64,000 nt of DNA from Oscillospiraceae bacterium (lineage in GTDB: Bacteria; Bacillota; Clostridia; Oscillospirales; Oscillospiraceae). Position 1 is the first letter of the stretch. Each line of letters begins with the position of its first letter. Of the stretch, positions 7,852 through 17,783 are shown piece after piece. The position numbers and the translations under genes were made by a program. The stretch is from contig SVKL01000009.1 of the NCBI GenBank assembly GCA_015068495.1, positions 18,499-82,498 on the forward strand, in the 5' to 3' direction. Under the pieces are notes generated by a model, which worked only from the letters and a program-made list of their open reading frames with translations, ran no database searches and was not told the origin of the DNA.

Positions 7852-10800
7852 TTAGTTTTCTGCTTCCTGTTTCTTTTTGATGCAAAGGGTGGTTGTAAGA
7901 ACGCCACCGCTTACGAACATCAGAGCGACCCAAAGCTGAAGCATAAAGCTGTCGCCGGTCTTGGGATTCTCCACCGGAGGCTTCTGCGGATTCTGAGGCT
8001 CTTGGGGCTCCTGCGGGGGTACAGTATAGTCATAAACGTTCTCAAATGCGGCAGAAACTGCAGTTGCGGCCTTGCCGTTTACAGTGAGCGTTGCAAACAG
8101 TTTGTTTTCCCCGTTTAGTCCGATGGTCACCTGAATGGTATATTCTGCGTCGCTGTAGGTGACATTGGCCTTGCCGCCGTTTACCTCGGTCAGCTTGTAG
8201 GTGTAGGTGTTGCCCACATCGTCCTCAGTGTAGTTCAGGGTGAATTTCGCCTTGCCGCTGCTGTCGGTCTTTACAGTGGTATCTGCCACGCCGTCTGCCA
8301 AGGTATCCAGCAGGAATTCAAAGCCCTCAGGACCAATCTTCTCGCCGCCCTTATTCACAACCGTCTTGATGATGTTGAAGTCAACGGTAATGTCCTCGGG
8401 CTTGGGGGTGTAAACGTTGGTAAAGGAGATAGCGCCATTGGCGTTGCCGTTTACTGTATAGGAAGCGGTTATGCCGCCTTGGTCGTTGTCCTTGACGGTT
8501 ACAACAACGGTGTAAACGGTCTGATCGTAGGTTACCCGGATGTCGGAGCCGGCGATTTCCTTTACGGTGTAGGTGATCTGCTTGGAGCCACCGACGGGGA
8601 TATCCGTTTCGTCAAACTTCAAAGCTTTGAATGCAAAGTTGCCGTCGGCATCGTTCTTTACAGACTCTACCAAATTGCCTGCTGCATCGTACAAGCCAAA
8701 TTCAAATTCGCCTGCATTTACAGAGGTACGGCCACCGGTGAGCACCTTCTTGCCCCGCAGCGTAATTTCCTCTTCTCCGCCAAAGGTATAGGTGTTGGTA
8801 AATGCGATGGTTCCGTTGGGGTCGTTGTTTACCGTAACCGTACCCAGACTGAGAACGCCGTTTGTATCAACAACCGTTACAACCAGTGTATACTCCGCTG
8901 CAGAGTACTGAATGAAATTGAAGAGTTTATCAATTTCCTTAACCGTGAAGGTGTAGATTCCGGCTTCAGGGAAGCTGAGGGTATCAAAGGTTATGGAGCC
9001 GCCGGCAGCGTTGGTCTTTTCCTGAGATACCGGGATGTTGCCGATGCTGCCCTCAAGGGTAAACTTAAACTCGCCGCCGATGAGCGCTTTGTTATAGTTC
9101 TTCTTTGCCAGCGGGGTATAGGTTACCGGGGTGGGATTGCTATAAACGTTGGTAAAGGTGATTTCAGCATTGGCGCTGGGTGTGCCGTTAACGGTGTAGG
9201 AAGCGGTTACGCCGCCTTGGTCGTTATCCTTTACAGTCACTACAATGGTATAGATTGTGTCATCGTAGGTGTAACGGGCGTTGCTGCCTGCGATTTCCTG
9301 TACAGTGTAAGTAATTTGCTTGGAGCCGTTGACAGGAACATCGGTTTCGTCAAATTCTAACGGTTTGAATGCGAAGTTACCGTTGGCATCATTCCGCACG
9401 GATTCTACCAAGTTGCCGTTGGCGTCATACAGACCAAACGCAAATTCTTCTGCATTGACCTGTGTACGGTCACCGGTAAGCTTCTTCGTGCCGCGAATCG
9501 TAATTTCGTCCTTGCCGTCCAACAAATAGATGTTAATGAACTCCAGATTGCTTTCGGCGGTGTTCATAGTGTTTACCGATGCGACATTGGATACCCGGAG
9601 CACGCCGTTTTCGTTCACCACAGTAACGGTAATCTCATATTCAGCAATAGAGGGAAGAATGAAGCTGAGAAGGTTATCTATTTTCTCCACAAGCTTGAAC
9701 TTGTATTCACCGGCCTCAGCGAAGGAGATTGCATCGAAGACGATGTCGCCGTTAGCAGCATTTTCCTTGGTCTGATTCACATTGGTCTTGCCGTCGGTGC
9801 TGGTGAGCTTAAACTGGAAGTCGCCGCCGCGGAGTCCCTTTTCATAGGTCTTCTTGGCAATTACCGTGTGGGTAACGGGCGTGGGTACAAAGGTGTTGGT
9901 GAAGGTAATCTCATTAGCAGGAGCATTGTCCTTTTTCAGAACAGACTCCACTTCCAGCACGCCGTCCTTTTGCTCGTCCTTAACAGCTACTTCCAAGGTA
10001 TAGACAGTGCCGTCATAAATGGTTTGCCCATAGGTAAAGGTTCCGTCGCCGTTGTCGGTAGCGCCATCGGGAATGATTTCCTTGATGGTGTAGGTGTAGA
10101 TAAAGCCTACATCTGCAGCTGTGTACTGAAGATTTTCAAATGCGAAGCTGCCGTTTGCCTTTATCTGAGCCGTCTGGAGCAAGCCGGAGGCATCGTACAG
10201 ACCTACGGAGAACACATCGTTTTCCAATGCCTTGCCGCCGTTGTAGGTCTTGCTGCCGGACAGGGGAAGCTCGCCGGGCTCCGGGCTGTACACGTTCCTG
10301 AAGACGATGGGCGGTTTGCTCACATTGGGCTGGCCGGAATGGACAACGGTGGTAATCGCACCCATCTGACCGTTACCGCTGTCAGAAACCTGAACGGTGA
10401 TGTGATATACATTTGCATCGTAGTGGATGCCGGTGGCTCTTTGATCGGGAATTACCTCGCTGAGAATGTAGTAGTGATAACCCATTCCCAAATTCTCGAT
10501 TTTGAAGGTGAATTCGCCGTTGGCATCGTTGGCTACAGAATCCGCGCCGTTTTGCTGAACAATTGCATTTTTCTCAGTAAAGGCGGCGTTGGATGTGTGA
10601 AGTACAAAGCTGTATTCGCCGTCTTGCAGGCTGCGGCCATCCAGTTCCTTGGTGCCGCTCAGTGTCACAGAAGCTAGCCTGGATTCATAAGTGTTCACAA
10701 ATTGGATGGCGTTTGCGCCGTTGCCGGCAACATCTTTCTTCAGTGTACCGTCACCGTTGTCGGTGATTGTTACTTCCACAATAAATTGCGCATCAGAGTA

Positions 10801-13800
10801 GGTAACGCCGTTTAATACGTACTTACCGCTGGCAGAATCTACGGAAGCGCCGGCAGGAACTTTCTCCAGCACAACATACCGGAAGGTCTTGCCGATATCG
10901 CTGTGGGTGTATGCAATGGCGTCAAATTGGAAGGTGCCGTTTGCCAGATTGGCGGTGGTTGCCAGAGGATTGCCTACAGGCGCACCTTGCGCATCTGCCT
11001 CGAACAGCTGGAAGGTATAGTCGCCGGGGTTGAGGAGCTTGACGCCGCTGTTGACCTGAATGCGCTTTGCGCCTTCAATCACCACAGAAGTGGGCTTGGC
11101 GGAATAGGTGTTGTGGAATGTAACCTGCTTCACTACGGAGTCTTCAAAGTAGTGCTCGGCCTTTAGCGTGCTGTTTCCGTCATCGGTAACCTCTACGACC
11201 AAATCGTAAACGGTGGTATCGTAGGTCACGCCGCCCAGCGTTCCCTTGACCTCAACCACGTCATACTCGTACTTATCTACCTGAGAGAAGGTCAGCTGAG
11301 CAGGCGCAAAGGTCACGTTGCCGCTGGCATCATTGGCGCCGGTTGCCACGGCATCGGCAAGATTGGTGAGCATACCGTTGGCATCAAAAGCTGCCTCGCC
11401 GTTTTTGAAGATTGCGAAGGTAAATTCATCGGCCTTCAAATCCCGGCCATTTAGCTCCTTGCGCACAGTAGGTATTACGTTCAGGTCCACCTTTGCATTG
11501 TCGGGACGGTAGGTGTTCCGGAAGATGATGGTGCCGCTGTTGCCGTTGTAGGTAGCCTTCTCGTCGCTGTCAGCAGTGGAATCGACTTTGACAATGGTCA
11601 TTGTAGCCGCCAGATTGTTGTTGAGATCCTTTGCAACATTCACAGTTACGCGGTACTCAGCATCGGAGAAGGCGGTCCAGCCTGCCTTGTTTTCCGGCAG
11701 TTCCTTCACCACATAGCGGTGCACGCCTTCTGTGTTGTAGGTTGCGGTCATACGGGCAGAGCCGTTGCTGTCAGAGGTGACGGTAATGTCCGCAGTTTCA
11801 TCTACTAAGCTCCAATCGGGATTGGCTTCAAAAGCTGCGAAATCGAAGCCGCCCTTGGACAGCTGGGGAGTGTTGGACTGATTGTCTGCTGCTTTTACGA
11901 TTTCAATGCTTACAGGGGCATAGTCAAATTTGTTTGTAAAGTTTGCAGTGAAGTCCAGAATTCCGTCGGTGCCGGAGTCGTTGATAGCTGCGCCGGTTTC
12001 GTCTGCAACCGTTGCCACCAGCTGACCGCCCATGTCGGTTACGGTAACAACGATGGTGTGAACGGTTTTGTCGTAAGCCAGACCGGGAGTGGGGGAGGCG
12101 GGCTCTGCTTCCACTACGCGGTAGGTATAGACACCGGCTTCTGTAAATGCGCCCAGCGTGACAGTGTCAATTGCAAAATCCTGTGTATCTGTGCCCTGTG
12201 TGATACTGCCTTTGTTCCAGGTGTATTCTTTATACTTTATTTCATTCCAGCGCCGGCTTACCGGATCCCATTGCTCAATGGCAAAGCCCAGAACCACATC
12301 GTGCAGTACAGCGCTGTCGGAGAGCAGCGTCTTATGGGCAGTGACATCGATTTGTACACTGGTTTCCTTGGGTGTGTAGGTGTTGGTAACAACCACAGTA
12401 GCGGCTCTGCCGGATGTGATGGTTACAACTCCGTCAGTATCAGCGGTATCACCGGAGAAGTTACGGCTTCTGTATCCACTCAGAGTGTGATTGCCATCAG
12501 CAGGCGGCACCTCTTCCACAGTAACCGTTGCGCCGGCGGGAATGTCCTTGATGTAGACTGTTTCGCCGTGGCGAAGGTAGCCTGTCATCACACCGTTTGC
12601 ATCTGTAGCAAGGGAAGTCAGGGTTGCGTCATAGTTGTTTTCCAACTGGAAGGTGTCTGCAATGGGGTTACCGCTGGCATCAACGAAGGTAACCTTAAAC
12701 TGGAATTCGTAATCAGTCGGGAAGGTCTCACCCTCGTGGGCGTGAACCACTTCCTTGGTGATATACAGGCTGCCGGGGCGGACAGGTTCGTTGGTAACCA
12801 GATTCTCTGTAATGGTGTTTGCTACCGTGGCGGTTGCGCCGGTGTAGGTAGCGGTATATTTCTCGTTGGCTGCCTCTGCGACGGTGTAGGTCACACCTGC
12901 CGGCAGATTGCTGATCACAGCGCTTTCGCCGTCAGCCAGCTGCAGGGTCACAACGGTTTTTCCGGCAACTACCTGAGCAGAATAGCCGGTCAGCAGGACG
13001 CCGTCCACATCGGTAACAGCAACGTCGGAAACCGCTGCATCGACAGTTACGGTGATGGGGAATTTCTCATCTGCAGCAGCGCCGTTTGCCAGCTCGGTCA
13101 CGTCCTTGGTGACCTTGATGCCGGTAGTGGGGGTAATGGTGAGCTTGCCGTTGTTGCCAAGGAAAGAGTAGACGTTAAAGTCAGAGGGGTTGCTGCCCAC
13201 CACATTCACCCACAGCTGGTCGGTGTTGGGAAGGGTGTCGGTGAGGTTGGCAGGATTGCCGTTTCCGTCTGTCTTCGGCAGGATCACGTTGGAAAGCTGC
13301 TGACGGACAGTACCGGCTTTGATTTCCCAATAGCCGGTGGCGTCGTTTTTCTGGAAGTTACCGGTGTTGGCAACAGTTGCGGGGTGCAGCTGCTCATACT
13401 GGGTCATTGCTTGTGCAGTGCCGTTTACAACGGTAACAATGGTGCGGGGGAAGTAATAGGTGGTGTTTGTATCGATGCCGCTGGTGACAGGGGTATAGTC
13501 GTTGCCGTTTTTGGTATAGACGACGGAGTCCTCCAGCACGTAGAAACGCTCGTTGACTGTGTTGGGAACGAAGTGGGACTCTGCCACGTGCTTTGTCAGC
13601 TCCAGCTTCTGCGCATCGTTCAAATCGGAAATGACCGGCGCTACATCATCGTGGTTGTCATCCCAACCGTTTGCGTAGAAGATGTAATTGCCGTTTGCAT
13701 CCTTATGGATATAGTTGCTGCCGTCCTTGGCAAGGTATTGCTTTACCTTTTGGTCGATGTTGATGCTGTTTACATCGTCGGGCAGACCTACTTCATATAC

Positions 13801-15846
13801 CAAACGGATGGGATCGTTTTCGGTTACGGTCAGGGTGATATTTGTGGCGGTCTCCAGAGAGTCGCCTTCCAGCTCTACCTTATATTCCACCATAGGAATC
13901 AGGGAGGAAGGAATCCGGAACAGAACCGTCTGGTGACCGGTGACAATCTCGGTGCGGACCATAACCACAATGTGCATCATATCTGCAGCGCCTTCCTCGG
14001 TGGAGGCTCCGCCCAAGTAACCGTAGGACCGGTTAATGTACTTGGCACCTGTGGGTGCGCCGGTTGCGGTGAGGCCGGTATCCTTATCCCAGAAGCCAAG
14101 GTAAGCGTTGTTTTCGTCGCCGTACCAGCCGATATAGTTGGAGTAAGCGCCGGTGCTTGTGTTATAGCTCAGCTGACCGTCCATATAGGCAGCTTGAATC
14201 AGCTGCTGGGCCTGAGCGGTGGCAGTGATGGTCTCGCCGCTTGCGCCGGTCTTGTCTGTAAGGCCGAGACGCTCTTTAACAGTAAGAACAAATTCGTCGC
14301 CGTAAGCGGTGGGAGCATTTGCGTCACCCAAAGCGCCGGTGTTCAGGCTCTTTGCCATTTCCTCGCCGGAGAACAGGGTGCTGCCCAGCAGGATGCCTTT
14401 AATATCCTTTACCTGCATCATAGAGCCAAGCTCATCCTGCACGGTGATGTAGCCGTCAAAATTGGCCTCACTCTTTTCCACCAAGGTAGCAGAGTATGCA
14501 GATTGCAGGCCGATTTCAGCAATGATCTCCTGAAACGCTGTGATCATTTCTTCTACATCGTCGGCAGACCAGTAGCCATCGGAGTAGCTTCTGCCCACGT
14601 TGACAGCGAAGCGGTCGGTGTCGTAAGTTAGGTACCAGTCGTTGCTGCTGCCCCAATTGTCTTCCACAAGAACATTACCGTTCTGATTGATGTTGGTTTG
14701 GAAATTGCTCCACCAATTCGTAATATCGCTGTTATTGGTGTTGTCGGGGTTCAGCACGCCGGTAGCGTAGCGGTCATTGCTGGTGCCAAGACCCAAAGTG
14801 TAGAGCTTTGCGTCAGTGCCGTAATGGTTGGCGATTGCGCCCTTGACCCAGGCAGCGGTCAGCTGGGTGAGGAACACGGACTCCCAGGTGGTGGAATCGT
14901 CTGTGCCGTTGCCGTAATCGCTGTTACGCAGACTAACATTGTTATAGTTGTCTGTAGCCAAAGTGGGGCGGCCGTCGGACATCAGAACAATCACCGGGCT
15001 GCGCTGGGTTCCCGCCTGCACATTGCCGGCAGGTACCTTGATATCGGTAACTTTTTCGAATTCTTTCCAAGCGTCGTACAAACCGCGCTGGATGTATGTA
15101 GCGCCTACCACTTCACGCTCTGCGGAAGTAGGTCTTTGACTGTTGGCGTTGCGAACACCGCCGGCGATGCCCACATCCGGAGAGTTGGTATCATCAGAGA
15201 TGGTCAGGTAGGCAGGGATAGTTTCCGGGTTGAAAAGGGTGCCCACATCCACCGTAGAGGTGGTGGTGTAGTGATCCAGCGGCAGCAGCAGAGTGGTAGC
15301 TGTTGCGCCGTTGTCATTTCTTGTGCCGGAATAGAGCATAACACCCACACGGTTGTTTCGGTTCTGCGCCATCAAAGAGTGGATGGCGCGGTTTGCTGCT
15401 TCTACCATACCTTCGGCTTTGTCGCTGCTATCCATAGAGCCGGAGACGTCCAGTACAAGGAAGCTGTCTGTGGGGGTAGAGGACTGACCTACAATCTCCT
15501 TGGTGGAGGCTAAGGCAGACAGGGCAACCAAGAAGTTGTTCGCCTCGTTGTCCATAGTAACACTGCTGGGGAACGCATCGCTGTCGTTGTATACAGACTT
15601 ATTTGTCCACACACCGCCGGCCTTCCAGGTGGAAATGCCTCTGGTGCCGTCGGGCAGCAAAGAATTTGTGCCGTAGTAATCCTTCCAGTTGTCAAAGCTG
15701 GCGTGGTCGGCAATTTTGTCGGACACGGTCAGCCCGGGCAGCGTGGCAGCTGCTGCGGGCAAGGTGATGGTGGGCATCAACCCGATCATCAAAGCCACGG
15801 TCATAAGCAGCGCCGTTAGTCTTTTCGGTAAGCTTATCTTCATCAT
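7852..15846 (-). CDS. giant cell-wall-anchored vWA/pilin-domain surface protein, 2,664 aa
   Basis: A secreted, sortase-anchored adhesin or pilus-like protein. Domains in order: signal peptide (residues 1-34, hydrophobic core then AAAA); a von Willebrand A domain (about 120-460) with an intact MIDAS start D133-x-S135-x-S137; a large poorly repetitive region to about 950; two DUF7601-like domains (about 950-1160); eleven consecutive FctA-type pilin isopeptide domains (about 1163-2605, near 130 residues each); a Pro/Gln-rich linker (PPQEPQEPQNPQKPP); sorting signal NPKTG at 2627-2631; a hydrophobic segment and a basic tail KKKQ. Each pilin domain keeps the Lys near its start, the mid-domain Glu and the Asn of FxNxY needed for a Lys-Asn isopeptide bond (family knowledge). 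The ribosome-binding site AAAGGAG lies 9 bases before the ATG. No sortase gene lies in the window. Ligand unknown. Confidence 0.92.
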   Translation of the reverse strand: MMKISLPKRLTALLMTVALMIGLMPTITLPAAAATLPGLTVSDKIADHASFDNWKDYYGTNSLLPDGTRGISTWKAGGVWTNKSVYNDSDAFPSSVTMDNEANNFLVALSALASTKEIVGQSSTPTDSFLVLDVSGSMDSSDKAEGMVEAANRAIHSLMAQNRNNRVGVMLYSGTRNDNGATATTLLLPLDHYTTTSTVDVGTLFNPETIPAYLTISDDTNSPDVGIAGGVRNANSQRPTSAEREVVGATYIQRGLYDAWKEFEKVTDIKVPAGNVQAGTQRSPVIVLMSDGRPTLATDNYNNVSLRNSDYGNGTDDSTTWESVFLTQLTAAWVKGAIANHYGTDAKLYTLGLGTSNDRYATGVLNPDNTNNSDITNWWSNFQTNINQNGNVLVEDNWGSSNDWYLTYDTDRFAVNVGRSYSDGYWSADDVEEMITAFQEIIAEIGLQSAYSATLVEKSEANFDGYITVQDELGSMMQVKDIKGILLGSTLFSGEEMAKSLNTGALGDANAPTAYGDEFVLTVKERLGLTDKTGASGETITATAQAQQLIQAAYMDGQLSYNTSTGAYSNYIGWYGDENNAYLGFWDKDTGLTATGAPTGAKYINRSYGYLGGASTEEGAADMMHIVVMVRTEIVTGHQTVLFRIPSSLIPMVEYKVELEGDSLETATNITLTVTENDPIRLVYEVGLPDDVNSINIDQKVKQYLAKDGSNYIHKDANGNYIFYANGWDDNHDDVAPVISDLNDAQKLELTKHVAESHFVPNTVNERFYVLEDSVVYTKNGNDYTPVTSGIDTNTTYYFPRTIVTVVNGTAQAMTQYEQLHPATVANTGNFQKNDATGYWEIKAGTVRQQLSNVILPKTDGNGNPANLTDTLPNTDQLWVNVVGSNPSDFNVYSFLGNNGKLTITPTTGIKVTKDVTELANGAAADEKFPITVTVDAAVSDVAVTDVDGVLLTGYSAQVVAGKTVVTLQLADGESAVISNLPAGVTYTVAEAANEKYTATYTGATATVANTITENLVTNEPVRPGSLYITKEVVHAHEGETFPTDYEFQFKVTFVDASGNPIADTFQLENNYDATLTSLATDANGVMTGYLRHGETVYIKDIPAGATVTVEEVPPADGNHTLSGYRSRNFSGDTADTDGVVTITSGRAATVVVTNTYTPKETSVQIDVTAHKTLLSDSAVLHDVVLGFAIEQWDPVSRRWNEIKYKEYTWNKGSITQGTDTQDFAIDTVTLGAFTEAGVYTYRVVEAEPASPTPGLAYDKTVHTIVVTVTDMGGQLVATVADETGAAINDSGTDGILDFTANFTNKFDYAPVSIEIVKAADNQSNTPQLSKGGFDFAAFEANPDWSLVDETADITVTSDSNGSARMTATYNTEGVHRYVVKELPENKAGWTAFSDAEYRVTVNVAKDLNNNLAATMTIVKVDSTADSDEKATYNGNSGTIIFRNTYRPDNAKVDLNVIPTVRKELNGRDLKADEFTFAIFKNGEAAFDANGMLTNLADAVATGANDASGNVTFAPAQLTFSQVDKYEYDVVEVKGTLGGVTYDTTVYDLVVEVTDDGNSTLKAEHYFEDSVVKQVTFHNTYSAKPTSVVIEGAKRIQVNSGVKLLNPGDYTFQLFEADAQGAPVGNPLATTANLANGTFQFDAIAYTHSDIGKTFRYVVLEKVPAGASVDSASGKYVLNGVTYSDAQFIVEVTITDNGDGTLKKDVAGNGANAIQFVNTYESRLASVTLSGTKELDGRSLQDGEYSFVLHTSNAAFTEKNAIVQQNGADSVANDANGEFTFKIENLGMGYHYYILSEVIPDQRATGIHYDANVYHITVQVSDSGNGQMGAITTVVHSGQPNVSKPPIVFRNVYSPEPGELPLSGSKTYNGGKALENDVFSVGLYDASGLLQTAQIKANGSFAFENLQYTAADVGFIYTYTIKEIIPDGATDNGDGTFTYGQTIYDGTVYTLEVAVKDEQKDGVLEVESVLKKDNAPANEITFTNTFVPTPVTHTVIAKKTYEKGLRGGDFQFKLTSTDGKTNVNQTKENAANGDIVFDAISFAEAGEYKFKLVEKIDNLLSFILPSIAEYEITVTVVNENGVLRVSNVASVNTMNTAESNLEFINIYLLDGKDEITIRGTKKLTGDRTQVNAEEFAFGLYDANGNLVESVRNDANGNFAFKPLEFDETDVPVNGSKQITYTVQEIAGSNARYTYDDTIYTIVVTVKDNDQGGVTASYTVNGTPSANAEITFTNVYSNPTPVTYTPLAKKNYNKALIGGEFKFTLEGSIGNIPVSQEKTNAAGGSITFDTLSFPEAGIYTFTVKEIDKLFNFIQYSAAEYTLVVTVVDTNGVLSLGTVTVNNDPNGTIAFTNTYTFGGEEEITLRGKKVLTGGRTSVNAGEFEFGLYDAAGNLVESVKNDADGNFAFKALKFDETDIPVGGSKQITYTVKEIAGSDIRVTYDQTVYTVVVTVKDNDQGGITASYTVNGNANGAISFTNVYTPKPEDITVDFNIIKTVVNKGGEKIGPEGFEFLLDTLADGVADTTVKTDSSGKAKFTLNYTEDDVGNTYTYKLTEVNGGKANVTYSDAEYTIQVTIGLNGENKLFATLTVNGKAATAVSAAFENVYDYTVPPQEPQEPQNPQKPPVENPKTGDSFMLQLWVALMFVSGGVLTTTLCIKKKQEAEN
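8399..9876 (-). repeat. tandem duplication of a two-domain unit inside the surface protein
   Basis: Two adjacent units of about 730-750 bases, roughly 9876-9126 and 9125-8399, each encode one domain beginning with an AKK motif (IAKKTYEK or LAKKNYNK) followed by one beginning RGTKKLTG or RGKKVLTG. The second domains are nearly the same in protein (both contain GLYDA, NLVES, NFAFK, GSKQITYTV and KDNDQGG) and clearly similar in DNA. This is a recent internal duplication within the array of pilin domains. Confidence 0.8.
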
Positions 15847-15925
15847 ATTTCAGTACTCCTTTCAAACGGTAGCATTTGGTTGTGTTGATTGCGGTGTAAT
15901 CGAGGCGGGGCTTTTATCATATCTG

Positions 15926-16294
15926 TCAGTCGCCCCCTTCTTTGTGCGTGCGTCGGTTTTTAGGGCAATTGCAAAAACCAAATAGCTCTTCGCTGTTTTG
16001 GAAATACACGCAATCGGCGCAGCAACTGTCTTCGTGGTTTTTTCCTTTATAGTAAGCGCACACATTCTGCATTGCTGTAGCAAATGGAATGCCTTCATCT
16101 GTATAGAGGGGAGCTTTTATAAAATTCGGATAGATGGGGATGGGGTCGTTAAGCCGGCTTTCCCGTTCAAAGCTCTCATAATATCCGTATAGTAACCGGA
16201 ATGTCTTTCCGGATATGGTTAGTTCTTTGTAGAGATCTCCTTCTTTTGGGGTAGACGGCTGGACAACATCTTGCAGGATAGAACCGATCAACAT
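15926..16294 (-). CDS. small Cys-rich hypothetical protein, 122 aa
   Basis: No family recognised. The product has no signal peptide or membrane helix. Its N-terminal two thirds are mixed with many aromatic residues (RLLYGYYESFERE). The C-terminal 45 residues contain seven cysteines arranged as NVC, then SCCADC, then FCNC followed by PKNRRTH. Such a cluster could bind zinc or an iron-sulfur cluster, but no known spacing fits well. It lies about 80 bases upstream of the giant surface protein on the same strand and downstream of the LuxR-type regulator, from which it is separated by a terminator. An AAAGGAG lies about 13 bases before the ATG at 16294, rather far, but an in-frame stop just upstream excludes a longer product. 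Confidence 0.6.
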   Translation of the reverse strand: MLIGSILQDVVQPSTPKEGDLYKELTISGKTFRLLYGYYESFERESRLNDPIPIYPNFIKAPLYTDEGIPFATAMQNVCAYYKGKNHEDSCCADCVYFQNSEELFGFCNCPKNRRTHKEGGD

Positions 16295-16329
16295 AGAAAT
16301 TCACAAGCTCCTTTCTGGGGGCAAAAAGA

Positions 16330-16376
16330 AACATCTGCCATACCATTTATAAAAATAGTATAGCAGATGTTTTTCC
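16330..16376 (-). terminator. intrinsic terminator of the LuxR-type regulator
   Basis: ACATCTGCCATAC and GTATAGCAGATGT form a long stem with one mismatch. T-rich tracts lie on both sides; on the minus strand TTTCTTTTT follows the stem. It could also act on the plus strand. Confidence 0.75.
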
Positions 16377-16453
16377 GGTGCAGTATTCCCTAAAAGCATT
16401 TTTTTAGGCTATATTTTTGGCGCATAGATGTGTCCGTTTTTGGGAAAAAGTGG

Positions 16454-17698
16454 CTACAGGATTGCAGCAAAATCCTCTCTGGACATACCGGTTTTGTTAG
16501 ATACATTGGTCACGGCTTGCTTGACTGCAGAAACAGACATATTCAGAGCTTCTGCAATCTGACTGTTTTTGAAACCGAAGGCAGCCAGCTTTGCCACCTC
16601 CCGTTCCTTGGGGGACAGGGTGGTTGCCAGATTCTTTCCCCGGACAGAGCCACTGAGCTTTGTCCATCCTGCAATATAAATATGATATAATTCACGCACA
16701 GACTTCCATACCTGGGCATCCACCATAGAAAGCCTTTGCTCTAAAAGGGAATCCAAGGTACGTCCGTATTCCGCTAAGATACCAAACAGCTTATCCGGCA
16801 AAGCAAGGATTATGGCACGGTCAATGTGGTAAATCGCCTGCGCATCGTTGCCGCTGGTGTGATAAATGGCAGCACAGGTCATTCGCAAATAAATCTCGGC
16901 AATAATGGAATGGTCGGTTGCCGCTTGGGAAATCATTGGCTCGATTGCCCGGGGAATCATTGCCATCAGCGACAAGCCCTGCATACCCTGCAGATGTACC
17001 TGTTTTGTGGCAAGGGCGTAGGCAATGGCGTAGAGATACTTGGCATAAAACACTTTTGCGGCAGGCAAAGCATCGCTGTGCAGCGGTTCAAACCGTCCAA
17101 GGGTAAACCATTCCGGGAAAGAAGATACATTATATAGAATACTGTCGATTGCTGTTATGGAAAAAGACATAACATCCCGTTCTGCATCGGTGGTTGCAGG
17201 CGCTTCCGCAATGTGAATCTTCGCCTGCCGCCATAAATTCAGGTCTCCGCGCCAAATAGCGCAAAGGCCCAAAAGCATACCTGCGGAGATAACTGCATAA
17301 AAGCCGGAGTGCCGGTGGAGCAGATAATAAGCATTGTCGTATACCTTTTCAATTTCACCTCTGGAATAGGCAATTTCTGCCTCTAAGAGGGTATGCGCTT
17401 CCGGATTCCCCTCCAGAGCTGCAATGCACTTTTCGGCGTTTCCCGCAACGCTATATAGGTCTGTCATATGCAGAAAGGGTGTCTTTCTTGGCATAGGCAT
17501 ATTCTTGTCTGACAGAGCGGCGCTGTCCCTATGGGCTTTGGTTCTGCCGTCAAGGGGTTTTTGTGTGGTTTTGGGAATCATCCAAGCTTTGCCAAAGCGC
17601 GTGGCGCCTTCGATTTTTCCGCTGGCGCACAGGGTCTGCAGTCGCCGGGGAGAGATTCCGAATTTCTTCGCTGTTTCCGTTATGTTCAAATACTCCAT
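16454..17698 (-). CDS. transcriptional regulator with N-terminal HTH, TPR-like middle and C-terminal LuxR HTH
   Basis: Probable DNA-binding regulator with two different DNA-binding ends. The N terminus (MEYLNITETAKKFGISPRRLQ) is a MerR/excisionase-type helix-turn-helix; the central 270 residues are all-helical with TPR-like Ala/Leu patterns; the last 65 residues are a LuxR/NarL-type HTH (LSPKEREVAKLAAFG, then NSQIAEALNMS and VKQAVTNV). No receiver or ATPase domain is present. The frame is open back to 17764, but AGAGGG before the ATG at 17698 and the promoter position favour this start, giving 414 residues. The gene lies upstream of the Cys-rich gene and the giant surface protein on the same strand, so control of that locus is a reasonable inference. 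Its own promoter is buried in inverted repeats, suggesting autoregulation. Confidence 0.75.
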   Translation of the reverse strand: MEYLNITETAKKFGISPRRLQTLCASGKIEGATRFGKAWMIPKTTQKPLDGRTKAHRDSAALSDKNMPMPRKTPFLHMTDLYSVAGNAEKCIAALEGNPEAHTLLEAEIAYSRGEIEKVYDNAYYLLHRHSGFYAVISAGMLLGLCAIWRGDLNLWRQAKIHIAEAPATTDAERDVMSFSITAIDSILYNVSSFPEWFTLGRFEPLHSDALPAAKVFYAKYLYAIAYALATKQVHLQGMQGLSLMAMIPRAIEPMISQAATDHSIIAEIYLRMTCAAIYHTSGNDAQAIYHIDRAIILALPDKLFGILAEYGRTLDSLLEQRLSMVDAQVWKSVRELYHIYIAGWTKLSGSVRGKNLATTLSPKEREVAKLAAFGFKNSQIAEALNMSVSAVKQAVTNVSNKTGMSREDFAAIL

Positions 17699-17722
17699 AT
17701 GATTCAGCCCTCTGACAAAAAA

Positions 17723-17783
17723 TGTATTATTCGCGAATGCGTCTGTTATAACAGTATTATACATCGCGTTTGCGAATAATGCA
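17723..17783. promoter_or_regulatory. nested inverted repeats, likely operator of the LuxR-type gene
   Basis: ATTATTCGCGAATGCG (17726-17741) is repeated inverted as CGCGTTTGCGAATAAT (17765-17780), 14 of 16 bases paired. Between them lies a perfect 12-base palindrome CTGTTATAACAG (17743-17754). One arm falls in the promoter spacer and the other just after the predicted start site, a typical repressor layout. Confidence 0.6.

Noticed and set aside
12058..14631. 857-codon open frame on the plus strand opposite the giant adhesin gene
   Set aside because: It is wholly antisense to a clear coding sequence, has no ribosome-binding site or family motifs, and is rich in Cys, His, Val and Gly as expected from the complement of a biased Thr/Asn/Glu-rich gene. 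Several other long plus-strand frames in 8.4-15.5 kb are the same artefact.
7852..15846. CRISPR or DNA-level satellite array in the repeat-rich adhesin gene
   Set aside because: Repeats are about 390 bases long, in frame, diverged and encode folded domains; no short direct repeats with spacers are present anywhere in the window.
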